DNA of 64,000 nt from Diplocloster hominis. Lineage in GTDB: Bacteria > Bacillota > Clostridia > Lachnospirales > Lachnospiraceae. The stretch spans positions 20,329 to 84,328 of the forward strand of contig NZ_JAWDIY010000023.1 in the NCBI RefSeq assembly GCF_032380655.1. The letters run 5' to 3'. How positions within the stretch are numbered: the first letter of the stretch is position 1; every line of letters starts with the position of its first letter. Shown one piece after another: positions 8,462 to 20,500 of the stretch. The notes beneath the pieces are model-generated. The model searched no databases. It was given only the letters and a program-made list of their open reading frames with translations, and was not told the origin of the DNA. The translations under genes were made by a program, and so were the position numbers.

Positions 8462-8516
8462 TTGACAACCGCCCCCCAATCATATATGATTATATCAGTT
8501 AATTACTCAACTAACT
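8462..8516 (+). promoter_or_regulatory. Promoter and operator of the GntR/ABC operon
   Basis: TTGACA (8462-8467), 17 bp, TATGAT (8485-8490): a near-perfect sigma-A promoter. Directly downstream, AGTTAATT-ACTC-AACTAACT (8497-8516) is an inverted repeat with seven of eight matching positions. It is placed to block transcription when bound by the GntR protein encoded next. Confidence 0.75.
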
Positions 8517-8542
8517 AACCGAAGGACCAAAGGGGGTATCTT

Positions 8543-8911
8543 ATGAAGTTGGAATTTGAAGAAGAGAGGCCGATCTTTATCCAGATAGCGGAAGGAATAG
8601 AGGACGCCATTCTTTCTCAGGCATTCCCCGAAGAGGGTCAGATACCATCGATAACGGAATTTTCTGTTACCTATCAGATCAACCCTGCTACCGCGTTAAA
8701 GGGGATTAATTTGCTGGTAGAGGAAGGAATCGTGTATAAGAAAAGAGGAGTCGGGATGTTTGTATCAAAAGGGGCAGTACAGGTATTGAGAGAGAAGCGG
8801 AAAGAGCAGTTTTATGACCGGTATATCCGGACTATGATTGATGAGGCGAAAAGATTGGAGCTGTCACCACAGGACATAGTAAATTTGATAGAAAGAGGGT
8901 TTGAAAGATGA
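8543..8911 (+). CDS. GntR family regulator, YtrA type
   Basis: 122 residues. N-terminal GntR winged helix (IFIQIAEGIEDAILSQAF, then ITEFSVTYQINPATALKGINLLVEEGIVYKKRGVGMFV) and a short helical tail with no ligand-binding domain, the YtrA subfamily layout. In B. subtilis YtrA represses an ABC operon induced by cell-wall antibiotics. Here it overlaps the ABC ATPase gene by 4 bp and likely represses its own operon. GGGGG precedes the ATG. The inducer is unknown. Confidence 0.88.
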   Translation: MKLEFEEERPIFIQIAEGIEDAILSQAFPEEGQIPSITEFSVTYQINPATALKGINLLVEEGIVYKKRGVGMFVSKGAVQVLREKRKEQFYDRYIRTMIDEAKRLELSPQDIVNLIERGFER

Positions 8912-9759
8912 GCGGAATTGAAATAAAACAGGTGAGCAAACACTTCGGCGATGTTACTGCACTGGATCACGTGAATATCTGCTTCCAGGAGAATAAGATT
9001 TATGGACTGCTGGGCAGGAACGGAGCGGGTAAGTCCACGTTATTGAATGTGATTACCAATCGGATTTTCGCGGATGAGGGGGAAGTCCTGGTAGACGGGG
9101 AAGCGGCCGTGGAGAACGACCAGGTCCTTAGGAAAATCTATCTGATGAGTGAGCAGAGCTATTATCCGTCCGGAATGAAAGTGAAAGAAGCCTTTCAATG
9201 GAGCGCGGAGTTTTATCCTGATTTTGATATGGGTTATGCGGAAAACACAGCAGGGCTCTTCCAGCTCCCCATGAAAAAGAAAATCCATGATTTATCTACG
9301 GGATACCAGTCTATCTTTAAGATCTGTATTGCGTTGGCTGTGAATACGCCGTTTGTTCTGTTTGATGAGCCTGTACTGGGTCTGGATGCCAATCACCGTC
9401 AGCTGTTTTATAAGCTTTTGATTGAGAAGTACAGTGATTCCCCCAGCACCATCGTGATCTCCACACACCTGATCGAAGAGGTGGCCAATGTCATCGAACA
9501 GATCATTATCATTAAGAATGGCAGAATTATCCGGGATGAGACGACGGAGGAACTGCTGTCGAAGGGTTATACGGTATCTGGAAGCGCGGCGCTGGTGGAC
9601 CAGTATACTGCGGGGCGTAAGCTCCTGGGCGAGGATACTTTGGGCGGTCTTAAGTCCGCGTATCTGCTGGGCAGTGCCAGAAAAGAGGAAGTGCCGGCGG
9701 GTCTGGAAGTGTCGAAGCTGGATCTTCAGAAATTATTTATTCAGATGACGAATGATTAG
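8908..9759 (+). CDS. ABC transporter ATP-binding protein (YtrB-like)
   Basis: 283 residues: Walker A GRNGAGKST (~36), signature region LSTGYQSIFKI (a degenerate LSGGQ, as is usual in this subfamily), Walker B FVLFDEPVLGLD and H-loop STHLIEE. About 65 C-terminal residues follow the ATPase core. It pairs with the permease 12 bp downstream. Function is probably drug or stress export or envelope protection by analogy with ytr operons; no direct evidence of substrate. Confidence 0.88.
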   Translation: MSGIEIKQVSKHFGDVTALDHVNICFQENKIYGLLGRNGAGKSTLLNVITNRIFADEGEVLVDGEAAVENDQVLRKIYLMSEQSYYPSGMKVKEAFQWSAEFYPDFDMGYAENTAGLFQLPMKKKIHDLSTGYQSIFKICIALAVNTPFVLFDEPVLGLDANHRQLFYKLLIEKYSDSPSTIVISTHLIEEVANVIEQIIIIKNGRIIRDETTEELLSKGYTVSGSAALVDQYTAGRKLLGEDTLGGLKSAYLLGSARKEEVPAGLEVSKLDLQKLFIQMTND

Positions 9760-9771
9760 GAGGGGAAGAAT

Positions 9772-10500
9772 ATGAATATCAAAATTTCTGTCAAATACCA
9801 GTTTCAGGATATAACGAGAGCGCTGATTATATTTTCCGGAGTTCTTTTAATTCTGATTCTGACGTTGTTTATACCTGGTTTACAGGGGACTACCAATGGC
9901 CTGGAAATTTCCGCATTTATTTTTCTTTTTGTGATCGGGCTGAATACATTCAAGGAGAACTTCGGGATGTTTCTGCAAAACGGTGTTTCCCGGAAAACTA
10001 TATTTACAGGGAAGCTGCTTTCTACCGGCGCGGTATGCGCGATAATGGCAGTAGTCCTGGAAGTACTGGCCAGTTTGGCGAAGTTAGGGAGTGGCTACCG
10101 TGATATCCAGATGGGGACTCTGTATGAGATGCTGTATTCAGACCGTATGGCGTCTATATCGCCGATCCTCGTTGCTGTGGAGAATCTGCTGCTGCTTTTC
10201 TGCTGCTGTTTTGCGTTTACGATGGCTGGATATTTAATAACGATCACCTATTACCGGATGGGAAAACAGTGGAAGCTTCTGATTTCTGTGGGATTACCGG
10301 TACTGTGCTTTGTACTGCTGCCTATCGTGGATGTGATGCTGAATGGTGTGATCTTTCAATTTTTATTCAGGGCATTTATAATCTTGTCAGGGCTTCAGGT
10401 TGGCAATCCCTATATCGGGATGCTGTCGGCACTGGTGGCTTCGGCTATATTCAGCGGACTCAGCTGGCTGTTGCTGCGAAAAGCGGTTGTAAAGGATTAA
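9772..10500 (+). CDS. ABC transporter permease of the GntR operon
   Basis: 242 residues with about six hydrophobic segments (near 17-37, 45-60, 82-103, 140-165, 170-192, 215-237). No known motif. The position right after the ATPase gene and the AGGAGGGG ribosome site support a two-gene transporter. The C-terminal end abuts decayed sequence, so the end of the operon may have lost genes. Confidence 0.75.
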   Translation: MNIKISVKYQFQDITRALIIFSGVLLILILTLFIPGLQGTTNGLEISAFIFLFVIGLNTFKENFGMFLQNGVSRKTIFTGKLLSTGAVCAIMAVVLEVLASLAKLGSGYRDIQMGTLYEMLYSDRMASISPILVAVENLLLLFCCCFAFTMAGYLITITYYRMGKQWKLLISVGLPVLCFVLLPIVDVMLNGVIFQFLFRAFIILSGLQVGNPYIGMLSALVASAIFSGLSWLLLRKAVVKD

Positions 10501-11005
10501 TATGTTTCGGTGAAGGCAATACCAGAACAACGGCAGTGTTCTTCATCAAGTATCTGCGCACCCTCGGTTTTGATGTAACAAACGATATCTTTGCTGAGAA
10601 TGCATGGTATTTCCGCAATTCCCTTGTCAGAGCAAACTATAACAACATATAAAACGGCATCCATGAGACCATGGAGTTTCTGGAGCTGTTCTTGAGAAAT
10701 CTTCTGCTGAATGAAAAACATCCGCTTCATAACCGGACATTGCATATCAGCTACATTTAAGGAGTCAGAAAAACCGGACATCGGAACTGTAAAACCGGAC
10801 ATTGAAGAAAAATTTCAGCCCAAAACTGTAAGACATATTCTGAAACTCCGTGAGGCATTTCTCGGTCGGGCTATTTTTGGACGCTCGGATGTGATGAGCG
10901 TAATTGACATAAAATCTTCAAGGGCATCTGATCTGCTGAGGGAGATGGTCGAGCAAGATGTTATCGAACCTGTATCCGGTTACGGAAACCAGATATGTTG
11001 TGGTT
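10501..11005 (+). pseudogene. Remnant of a Fic family protein (C-terminal part)
   Basis: Pieces of a Fic/DOC protein are readable in shifting frames. First comes the stretch after the catalytic loop (EGNTRTTAVFFIKYLRTLGF, then DIFAENAWYFRNSLVRANYNN), then FLELFLRNLLLNEKHPLHNRT, and then the C-terminal winged helix ending near LLREMVEQDVIEPVSGYG. The catalytic HPF motif and the N-terminal half are absent, and stops and frameshifts break the rest. It begins exactly at the permease stop codon, suggesting a deletion that fused unrelated sequence. Confidence 0.75.
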
Positions 11006-11013
11006 TTGGAGCG

Positions 11014-11067
11014 AAAATCGGGGCAAAAATGGAGCAAAAAACAGCCGTTTTTGCCCCGATTTTTTTG
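11014..11067 (+). terminator. Intrinsic terminator after Fic remnant
   Basis: AAAATCGGGGCAAAAA pairs with TTTTTGCCCCGATTTT across an 18-nt loop and is followed by a run of T. It may have ended the ancestral fic gene and could now end the GntR/ABC operon. Confidence 0.65.
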
Positions 11068-11169
11068 CCTTTCCACAGATGACAAAGGGTAAGGGACAGA
11101 TGAAACCGGAAAAGTCATGTGTCGGCTTTTGGGGGCAGGGGTGGCATTCGTGTACCCTTAGAGCAGGTC

Positions 11170-11476
11170 TTGCCCTGATTGGCTGCTCTTTTAATGGGCT
11201 ATCAGTTTTGGGGTGAAACAGCACACAAATGGATCGGCGCGGGAATGTTCTTCCTTTTTATCGCTCACCACATTCTCAATTTTAGTTGGTACAGAAGCAT
11301 TTTAAAGGGGACATACACCGCAGTTGGTATCGTAACGCTTCACATTCTCGGAGCGTATTGGGGTGGATATTTACTTTACAGCGGTGGGGATGATAGATAT
11401 TCCGACCGAACAGGAAATTCTTGCTACGATGAAGGAAATACGGGAAAATCCGCAGGACTTCCGCTTTGTAGCATAA
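11170..11476 (+). pseudogene. Remnant of a DUF4405 membrane protein and a short fragment
   Basis: 11179 onward encodes GETAHKWIGAGMFFLFIAHH and NFSWYRSILKGTYT, the middle of a DUF4405 (cytochrome-b561-like) protein, then runs out of family similarity. It has no proper start and lacks the rest of the domain. A 28-codon open frame at 11390-11476 (MIDIPTEQEILATM...) has no recognisable family. Together with the Fic remnant this makes 10.5-11.5 kb a decayed zone; the remaining ~100 bp to 11578 show nothing else. Confidence 0.65.
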
Positions 11477-11578
11477 TGACAAAAGGAAACGGCGTAACCC
11501 ATTTTACTGAGTTACACCGTACCCCTACATAAATACTTCCTTATCTGGCGTTGCCAAAGCGCCGGTCCTCTTTTACAT

Positions 11579-14500
11579 TTACCGGTTCATCGGATGTTTC
11601 TTTTTGAATACGGCCGTACCGGCTGCGGCCAGGCAGAGCAGCATGCAGATGATATAGATCATCGGATTCGCATCATCTCCGGTTTGAGCACCGTTGATGG
11701 TTTGATTGGAGCCGCTGCCATTGTTGTCATCGTGCCCGCCGTTGTTGTTCTGGTTGTTGTTATTCTGATTATTGTTATTCTGGTTGTTATTATCCTGATT
11801 GCCGTCATCGGGTTTCTTGTTTTCGATCTTCTTCGTTGTTAATACATATTCGGAACAATGATCGATGGATAATCCCACATATCCCAGTTCATCCACGGTC
11901 AGGCCTTCGCCGCAGAGCGTAAATTCCTTATTGGCCGCGTTGTAATAATACAGATACAGGGATTCACCCGCATTCAACCCCAGGTTTCCTGCCGGAACGC
12001 GGATACCCGCCCTGCCCGGAAGGATTCCACTGTGGGCAAATGCGATCACAACCGCCCGGTCGTCGCCTGCGATGGAGTGAATATCCTGATTTTCTGCCGC
12101 CTTGTAAAGGCGCAGTGCCAGATTGATATCCGCCCCTGAGGTCTGGCTGGCAGGCTGCTGGAAGGTCCAGGTGTATAACGGGGTACCGTCCTCTGCGGTC
12201 AAAGTAAAGGTCAGAGACTTATTCGCACGCGCTGCCGTATCAAAGAGTACGTTTTGTGCCAGCAGGGAGTCGATCACTACCTTCGGATCCAGAGTAAAGG
12301 AATTCGGAAGAACGATCTGCACCTGCACATTGTCTGTAGCCGCGTTTTGGATAATAGACGCCATATTGGCCGCATCTATTACCAGATCCAGCCCCAGGAC
12401 TTCTCCGTCAGAGAGATTGTGGGAGAATACCGGAACCTGGATGACGGCGGTGGTCGTGGTGCCGTCTGTCGTAACGGAAGAACTGGTGGGCAGCGTCACA
12501 TCGACGGTGTGTTTCCCGGAACCGATATCAATGATTTCGGGAGCGACTGTCATAACTGCGTGTCCGGATGCGGCTGTGTACATGCCTGCAACTTCCGGTG
12601 TGGTGATACCAAAGGCGATATTCATGCCGATGACACTCTTCTCCGGTACGGTGAAAGTTCCGGTATAGGTATTTCCATCCGCGGTCAGTGTGATTCCGGC
12701 GATTTCCGGTACCGGTAATCCAGTGGTAAAGGCTGCGTCATAAGGATTGGTAACCGTGATCCTGATTCCGGCTTCTTTCCCTGCGCTTTGCTGTTCCGGT
12801 GTAAATGTAACCGTGATCACCGGTTTTGCAGCTTCTGTTGTGAGAACCAGAGACTTTTTCACCACATTGTAATTCGTTGTGTCATTAGGTGTAAATACGG
12901 CTTCATAAGATTTTCCGTTTTCCGCCCTTGCTTCCGGATCCGCCCACTGCCACTGGCCATAGACGATCTCCTGGGTAATCGGGTTCTGAACGGCCTCGGC
13001 GCTTAAGGTGCTGTCGGAGAGCTTCTGTCCGTATTTAACGGATACTGCGTTCTCCCCGGTAACTGCCGGGTCAGCCTTGGCCACATCTACCGGCACCAGG
13101 AATTCTACGGATTGATAATAAGTAGTATCCTGCGGGGTAAACAGTACCGTCTGTCCGGTCTGTCCCGCGTTTGGCACCGCGGTTTCATCTTTCCAGCTGA
13201 AGGTACCTTCCGTGGAGGCACTTCCGCCGGTGAGTACACTGTCATGTAAGGACTGGCCGTAAGAGAGAGCTGAAGCAGCCGGTTTCGTTTCAATAGCGGG
13301 AACCACAGGTTCCAGTTTCGTTTTGGCCGGTACGGTTATGGTAATGGCTGAAGTGTCCGCCGCAGTGGAATCACTGCTTCTGGTCACGGTAAATACAACC
13401 TGTACCGCGGTGTCCTCATTGGGAGGAGTGACCGTCCCGTCCAGTCCCAGGATACCTTCCGGATCCACCGATTTGATGGCAATGGTAAAGCCCTGGGGAA
13501 CTCCGGGTAATAGGAAGCTTTCGCTGTCTTTCGCCGGGTTATTGGCTGTAGTAATCGAGCCTGCGATATCTGCCGCCGTCATTTCCGGTGTGACAGCAGT
13601 TCCGGCAGGGACAGTAATCAGCAGCGGCTGGGTGTCCGCGGTGGTCTGATCCGATTGTCTGGTGATGGTAAATACCAGATTGACTTCCGTGTCGGCATCC
13701 GGAGGTGTAATCGTTCCATCTGTCTGAACCACGTCGTTGTCGGAAGATTTTAATGCGATCTCAAATCCGGGCGCTGCGGCTGGCATTGTCAGCTTGACTG
13801 CGTCTTTTGTAGGATTCTGTACGGATATGCCGTCTGCGATTTCCTGAGCGGTGGGCAGAGCCGAAGTCACCGTAAGTGCAGCGCTGTTACTTTCCGCAGT
13901 ACCAGCTTTATTGGTGATCACGCATCGGAATTCCATTCCGTTATCCAGCATGGTCAGGGCGGAGGTGGTGTAGGTGCTGTCTGTTGCATCCGTTATGTCG
14001 ACCCACTGGGTCTTGTCATTGTACTGCCACTGATAATGAGGATAGGTGCCGGTGACGGTTACAGCAAAGCTTGCGGTTGAGCCCTCTTTACCTTCCGCTG
14101 CCTGGGGATGTACCGTGATGACGGGCGGGACAGGCGTGGCAGCCGGTACTTGTAAGGTCAGGGCCCGTGTCTGTGCACTGGTGTTGTCACTGGTCTTGGT
14201 AATCGTGTAAATCAATGTTACATTCGTATCTTCCTCCGGAGGAACGATGGTTCCGTCCAAACCGATGACAGCAGGATTGGAGGAGGTGGTGATAGCTGCT
14301 GTGAATCCGGCGGGTACTGCAGGCGACGGCATTATGAGCGCATCTTTTTCAGGAGCGGTCAGCTCTGTGATGGAATCCGCTATAACCTGCGCGTCTCTGG
14401 TTTCACCGAATACCTCGATCTCGGTGAGCTGCACGCGGTAACGGACGCCGGCTTCGTCAGCGGCCGAATCTCCCAGTTTTGTGGTGGTTATTTTAACATA

Positions 14501-17500
14501 TTGTGCATCTACGGGATCAAAGGTGTATTCTCCCCGCAGACCCTGAGGCACGATTTCACCGGTCAATGTCCTGACTACCGTATAGTTCACATCATCCTTG
14601 CTTACGGAGATCGTGAAATCTTTCGGATAGCAGGGATGTTTGCCGTCCGCGGTTGCCGCGTTTGTTCTGGGATACAGATATACGGAATGGATGGTCTCCA
14701 CTTTACCCAGGTTGATGGTGATTTCCTGAGGCGATGCTGAGATATCATTGCCGGGATAATCCTTGGTTGTGAAACCGGATTTCCCTGTCTGACTCGTTCT
14801 GATTCCATCTGTCAGATTATTGGTTCCCCAGTCGGCACTGCCGGCACTCATGGCGTCTGTCGCGCTGACAGCGGCATGAAGAGCCATATTGCGCGGGCCC
14901 ACGTAGTCCACATGAGCCGTCAGATCATAATCGGCATCCATGGCGATCGTGTAATCATTCAGGGTTTCGTCCTCTAATTCAATCCCGTCGATACTGCTGA
15001 TTCCATATTCCCCGTCATACTTGGACACGAACTGGATCTGTACTTCTTTGCCCTTCGGATATAATCCCTGGTAAGGCATAACTTTTTGTACCTGGTCAAT
15101 ATAAAGCTGTACGTTTTCTTTGTCATCTGCGTCGATGGTCAGATTCTGAACCTCGCCGCGTTTGGCGGTCAGAGTAATGCTGGAAGAAGATTCAAAGTAT
15201 ACAAATTTGTCGTCCAGACCGCAGCTCGCCAAAGCAGCGCCTTGTGTATCTGTTCCATTCTCCCAAATCACATTTCCGTCGAGTTCTACGCTGGTGGCAT
15301 CCTTTCCTCCGGTCAGCGGAACTCCAATGACACCGGTGGTACCCTCCGGTACTTGAACCGTAAGGTTTAATTCATCCGGATTCTCAGCATGGATGGATAC
15401 CTGGATCTGGACCTCACCTTTTACGGTCGGAACCTTCGTATCGATGGTCTTAATGGTACCCAGCTGAGGAGCGACCTTAAACTTCTCATACCCGGGGGTA
15501 AGAGGAGAGACACCGGTGGCGTACATGCTCATCATGGTCAGAGGACCGCCGGTCCAGGCATGATTGGTGGTACCTTTATCAGCTTCCCAGAACTCCCATA
15601 AGGTAGAGTAGTCCGAAGCCACCATGTCCGCGTAGCGGGTCTTCATCCGGGAGAGAGCATCGTTCTCATATCCCATGAGATAGAGAGCTTCCAGTACATA
15701 TTTTTCCATATACGGGCTGGCCTGATGGACCGTATTTAAAACGTCCCGCACATAGGGATATTTTTCTTCCGGTACAAGACCTGCATATACGGCCAGCGCG
15801 TTGGCCCGGTCATCCGTAACGCTTGCGCCCGCGGAGCGATAATACCCATTCGAATTCCAAAATACTTTTTCGAAGTTATCTGCGATGGACTGCTTCCTTT
15901 TCAGAAGTTCTTTCGTTTGTTCGCTGTTCATGTCCTCGCCCAGCGCTTCCGCCATCTTCAGAGTGTTGTCCAGAGCGATGTAATACCATTCGTTGGTGAT
16001 CAGATCCTGGTCGGAACCGCTGCCCCAGTCACTCCAATCCCAGGAGCCCGACCGGTGTTTGACCGTACCGTCAGGTTTCATCTCGAACAGCAGGAGATAC
16101 TTGCTGGAAGGTCCGAACGCATCCTGCAGTACTTCCATATCTCCGGTATACAGATAATACATGTAGTAACTCATAATTCCGGCCAGAGACTGGGCGGGCA
16201 GTTCCTGGAAACCGCTGCCGTCCGGAGCTACCGTGGGCAGCCGGCCGTCCTCTGCGGCATAACCGAGCACATTGCCGATCCCTTTCTTAGCCAATAGGTT
16301 CGCATCCGTTGAGAGGGCGTAGAATCCCATCTGCATTTCATTGACGGCGTCTCCCCACCACTGTGCTTTTTCCCTGTCGGGACAATCCATGAAGTTATCA
16401 CGCATGGTGACATACAGGGTATCTCTGGATTTGATCCACAGGGTGTTCAGGAACTCATCATCGCTGGTAAAAGATCCATCAAATTCCGCGTCATAACCGG
16501 ATTTGCGGTAACCCAGCGCATTGACTGTTACGTCGGAAGGAACTTCGAAATAAAGCTTGTCCCCGTTCATCCATACCAGATTCTCATAGGCCTGACCGCC
16601 TTCTTTGGTGAGATATTCCGCCTGCAGGGCGGGACCATCCGGTACATATGTTTTATCCGTGTAAATATTGATATTGCTGCCGGCGTTTGGCGCGGTTACT
16701 TCCAGGTAAGGCGTGAACTGGAAGTTGGTCGGCAGTTTACATTCATAGCGGACCATATCCTGAACGTTCGACGCGATGGTCACATCCGTATTGCCCACTC
16801 CCTGCCAGATCAGCCGCCCATTTTCAGCAGCAGCGTTCGGGAATGAGGAATTGGAATCAAAATCATCATTATAGTAAACCGTCTGTCCGTCAAGGCTGGT
16901 TACTTTGAGATAATCCACACTGCCTCTTTCCGTAGAATCCGCACGCAGACCGATGCCGCCGGAAGTATAGGTGACGTCTCTGGTATCGATCAGAGTACCG
17001 TCGATATAGGTATATGCCTTTTTGCCTTTTACTTCCACTTTCATGATATAATCATGTGTAAAAATCTCATCTTCAGCGACTTCAATCTCGGGCTGAGGCC
17101 CTGTGGTATTCCAACTGCCGCTTGTTTTCAGATGCGGCTTCAGGATCGGTTTTGTCTTTCCATCCCCGTTGATCTGCCACATATTCAGGTTTCCGGAATC
17201 CTGATAACCGAATACGATTCCAAATGCCTTGGAGAGAACCTGGAACCCGGCCTCGATGACATACTCGTCCACCGGAATGTTTAAACTGGTAGTCGCGGTC
17301 GTGATATTTGTTTTGGTTATGTCGGAATCTTCAAACAAAGTGTAGTCATCATACTTAAACATCGGTATCGGCCGGTCTGCAAAGTCGTTCCAGGGAGCCG
17401 CTCCTTTTTTGCCATATACGCTGGCGGCCGCCCATGATGTATCATCAAAGCCGGTCTGATACCAGCCGGGGATTTCCAGCCGGGCATCATATTTCAGATT

Positions 17501-20500
17501 GGATTCCGGCAGCCGGTAATTCAGCGGTTTGGCGGAAGTGCCGAAGGCATCCAGTTTCTGGACTTTCCAGCTCTGATTGGAAATAATGTCCACACCTTCA
17601 CCGGCGGCATTGAAATACAGGCCTCCGTGTCCGCTGTTGGAATGTGAATAGGTACCGTTCTTTCCGTAGTGGTAAACCAGGACGGATATGGTGTTTTCCC
17701 CGGCCTTTAAGTATTGGCTGATATCCACATTGTCCACGTAAGTATCCTGGGGATTCGGTCCCCTCTTTAAGCTTCCTTCAAAGACTGCCATTTGGTCATT
17801 GATATACATCCAGTATTTGGAATCGGCAGCGATCTGGGCCATAACCGGGCCGGTGGGAGCGGTATCCAGGGTAACCTCTTTTCGGAAGGCCATCCAGGTG
17901 TTGGGGGGAGTGATGCCTGTATCCTCGTTCCAGATCCAGTTGGCAACAGGAGCGATATCGGGTTTTACCAGGTTTTTGAGCGCTCGATCCAGTTCGATAT
18001 AAGCGGCCTGAATTTGTGCGCCGGTCGCGGAAGGATCTTCATATACATCGATGGCAGCGGCCAGCTTTTCTGCAAATACCGACCAGGTGTCAGAAGTATA
18101 ATCCTCCTCCAGCTTTTTTTGTGCTTCTTTGATCAGGGCGTCCAGTTCCGCTTTATCCACGGTAGCGCCTTCGATATAGTAGATCTCAAATTCCGCCAGC
18201 TGTGCCCGATAGCTGTTTCCATCCGCAGGATTCGGATTCAGGCTGGTCATGTCAAGCTTCACATACTGGGCAAGCTGCTCCGTCGGCGTAGTGAAACGCT
18301 GAGGGGTGGTTCCGGCATAGGGATAATCGGAACGGGCGGTTACGGTGGTCCATTTCTCACCGTCTTCGGATACCTGAATCGTAAAGTCTTTCGGGAAACC
18401 GTATCCGGAAGGAGCCCCGTCATTTCTCGGGAAGATCAGGAAACGGTTGAACTTGGTCTTGACACCGAGATCCAGAGTAACCCATTCCGAGTGGTTCGCA
18501 TTCGTGGAATTACTGGAGGACCAGGTGGTCCCGCCGTCCCCTGCGCGTTTCCCATCTACCAGATTACCCGGAGCGAAGACACCTTCCGCGCTTACAGAGC
18601 TGGATGCCTTAACGGTAGCTCCGATGGCCAGATTTCTATTTCCACCGGGTACCAGATCTTCTGTAGCTTTAACCAATTCTTCGGTGATTGCGTCTACGTC
18701 ATCCTGAGTGGCCTCAGGGCTGTCCATAACCCCTTTCGCCCTTACGATCACTTCTTTTACTGTGTCAATACTGGCTTTTGTATAATCTTCTTCTATCTGG
18801 ATCTTGGATTCCGCTTTGGTGATGGCGGAGGACAAGGAAGTCTTGATCACAGGTGCTTTCCAGGTAAAGGAGAAGGAATAACTTCCGGAGCCGACATCGA
18901 TTCTGACATTGCCGGGATCAGTGGTATCATCCACCTTGGTGATGCCGTCAATCGTCCCGGTGACAGGCTTTTTCGTTAACAGGCCGCCTTCCTGAATCGT
19001 GGATAAGGAGGCCGGAATGACAACGGTAGCCGTGGTATTGGCAGGAATCGTTACATTTAACTCCACCTTGTCTGCGGATCTGGTCCAGCCGGATACGATA
19101 TTGCCGCGGATGCTGTCATAGCTGGCGGCCGCGTGATCCAGTCTGCCGTCGAAGGCCGGAGAAATGATGATGTGCTCAAAGCCCGGATTCTCGGTATCAT
19201 AGTTGATGCCTGCGATTCCGTTATAGAACCAGTCACATACACTGCCGAAGGAGTAGTGGTTGAAGGAGTTCATACTGACTGGTCCAAAACCGTTTGCTTT
19301 TGTATAGGAATTCCATCTCTCCCAGATTGTGGTGGCACCCTGTTCGATGCTGTAGCCCCAGGAAGGATATTCCGTGTTCATGGCCAGCTGATATGCGATA
19401 TCGCTGTGGCCGTATTTGGTCAGCACCGGCATCAGCATATTCACAGATACAAAACCCACAGACATGAGATTGCCGTCCGCTTCGATCCGGTCCACCAGTT
19501 TCTGAACCAGCAGCGCCTCATTTTCAGAGGAAGCCAGTCCGGTACCCAGTGTCAGAACATAGGCACTCTGGGCGTCTCCGGAGACAGTACCATCTGCGGA
19601 GATATGTTTCGCGGTAAAATCAGCCTTTACCGCTTCATATTTGGCCCGGTAAGCCTGTGCGTCCTCAGAATATCCCAGCGCGCCGGCGATCTGAGCCATT
19701 AAATCAAGCTGGTAAGCGTAATAGGTAGTTCCTACCACTTCTTTATTCGAAGTGCCGTCTACAGGTTCTAACCAGTCCCCGTATCCGCAGGACTGTAGAT
19801 TGCCCTGAGATGCGCGGAAATCCATGTATTTTTTCATGGAGGAGTAGCCATCGGACAGTACACGGGTGTCGCCGGTCATCTGCCATAGGGTATAAGGCAC
19901 GACGACTCCGCCGGAGCTCCAGACCACATCATTCATGAATCCATGAGGATTCGGTGCCACATCCCCGTAGGAACCATTGGAAGCCTGCCCGTCTCTGACG
20001 TCGGTCAGCCATTTCTGATAGAACATCATGGCGTCCATATTGTGCATTCCGGTTTCTGCGAATACCGTGGTGTCTGCCCCCCAGCCCATACGCTCGTCGC
20101 GCTGCGGGCAATCGGTGGGTACGGAAAGGAAATTCGAACGCTGTCCCCAGAAGGTATTGCTGTAGATCTGATTCAGCAGTGCGCTGGAGCTGTCGAAGGT
20201 TCCGGTTTCTTCCATACCGGATGCCAGTGCGATACCTTTGATATCGCTTAGCTTCGGCGCTTCAGAGACACCGGATATCTCTACATAGCGGAAACCATGG
20301 AAGGTAAATGTAGGTTCCCAGGTCTCTTTGGCGTCTGACTGAAAGGTATAATAGTCGGTCGCCTTTGCGGATCTTAAGTTTGCTGTATAAAGGGTGCCTT
20401 CCGGACCGTCGCCGGTTTTTTCTCCGCTGGCATCATTTAACATCTCGCCGTACCGGATCCTGGCGGTTTCGCCTGCAGTCCCTTTCAGCGACAGATTCAC

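Noticed and set aside
10711..11082. 123-codon frame as an intact small regulator gene
   Set aside because: The sequence is the C-terminal winged helix of a Fic protein, and the preceding parts of the same protein lie just upstream in other frames.
11740..11800. Possible CRISPR-like tandem repeats
   Set aside because: They encode the Asn/Gln-rich linker of the GH78 protein; there are no spacers of constant length.
17792..18979. 395-codon open frame on the plus strand inside the giant GH78 gene
   Set aside because: Shadow of a real gene on the other strand; no family, no ribosome site, and composition follows the opposite coding frame. The same holds for the other plus-strand frames between 11.6 and 22.8 kb.
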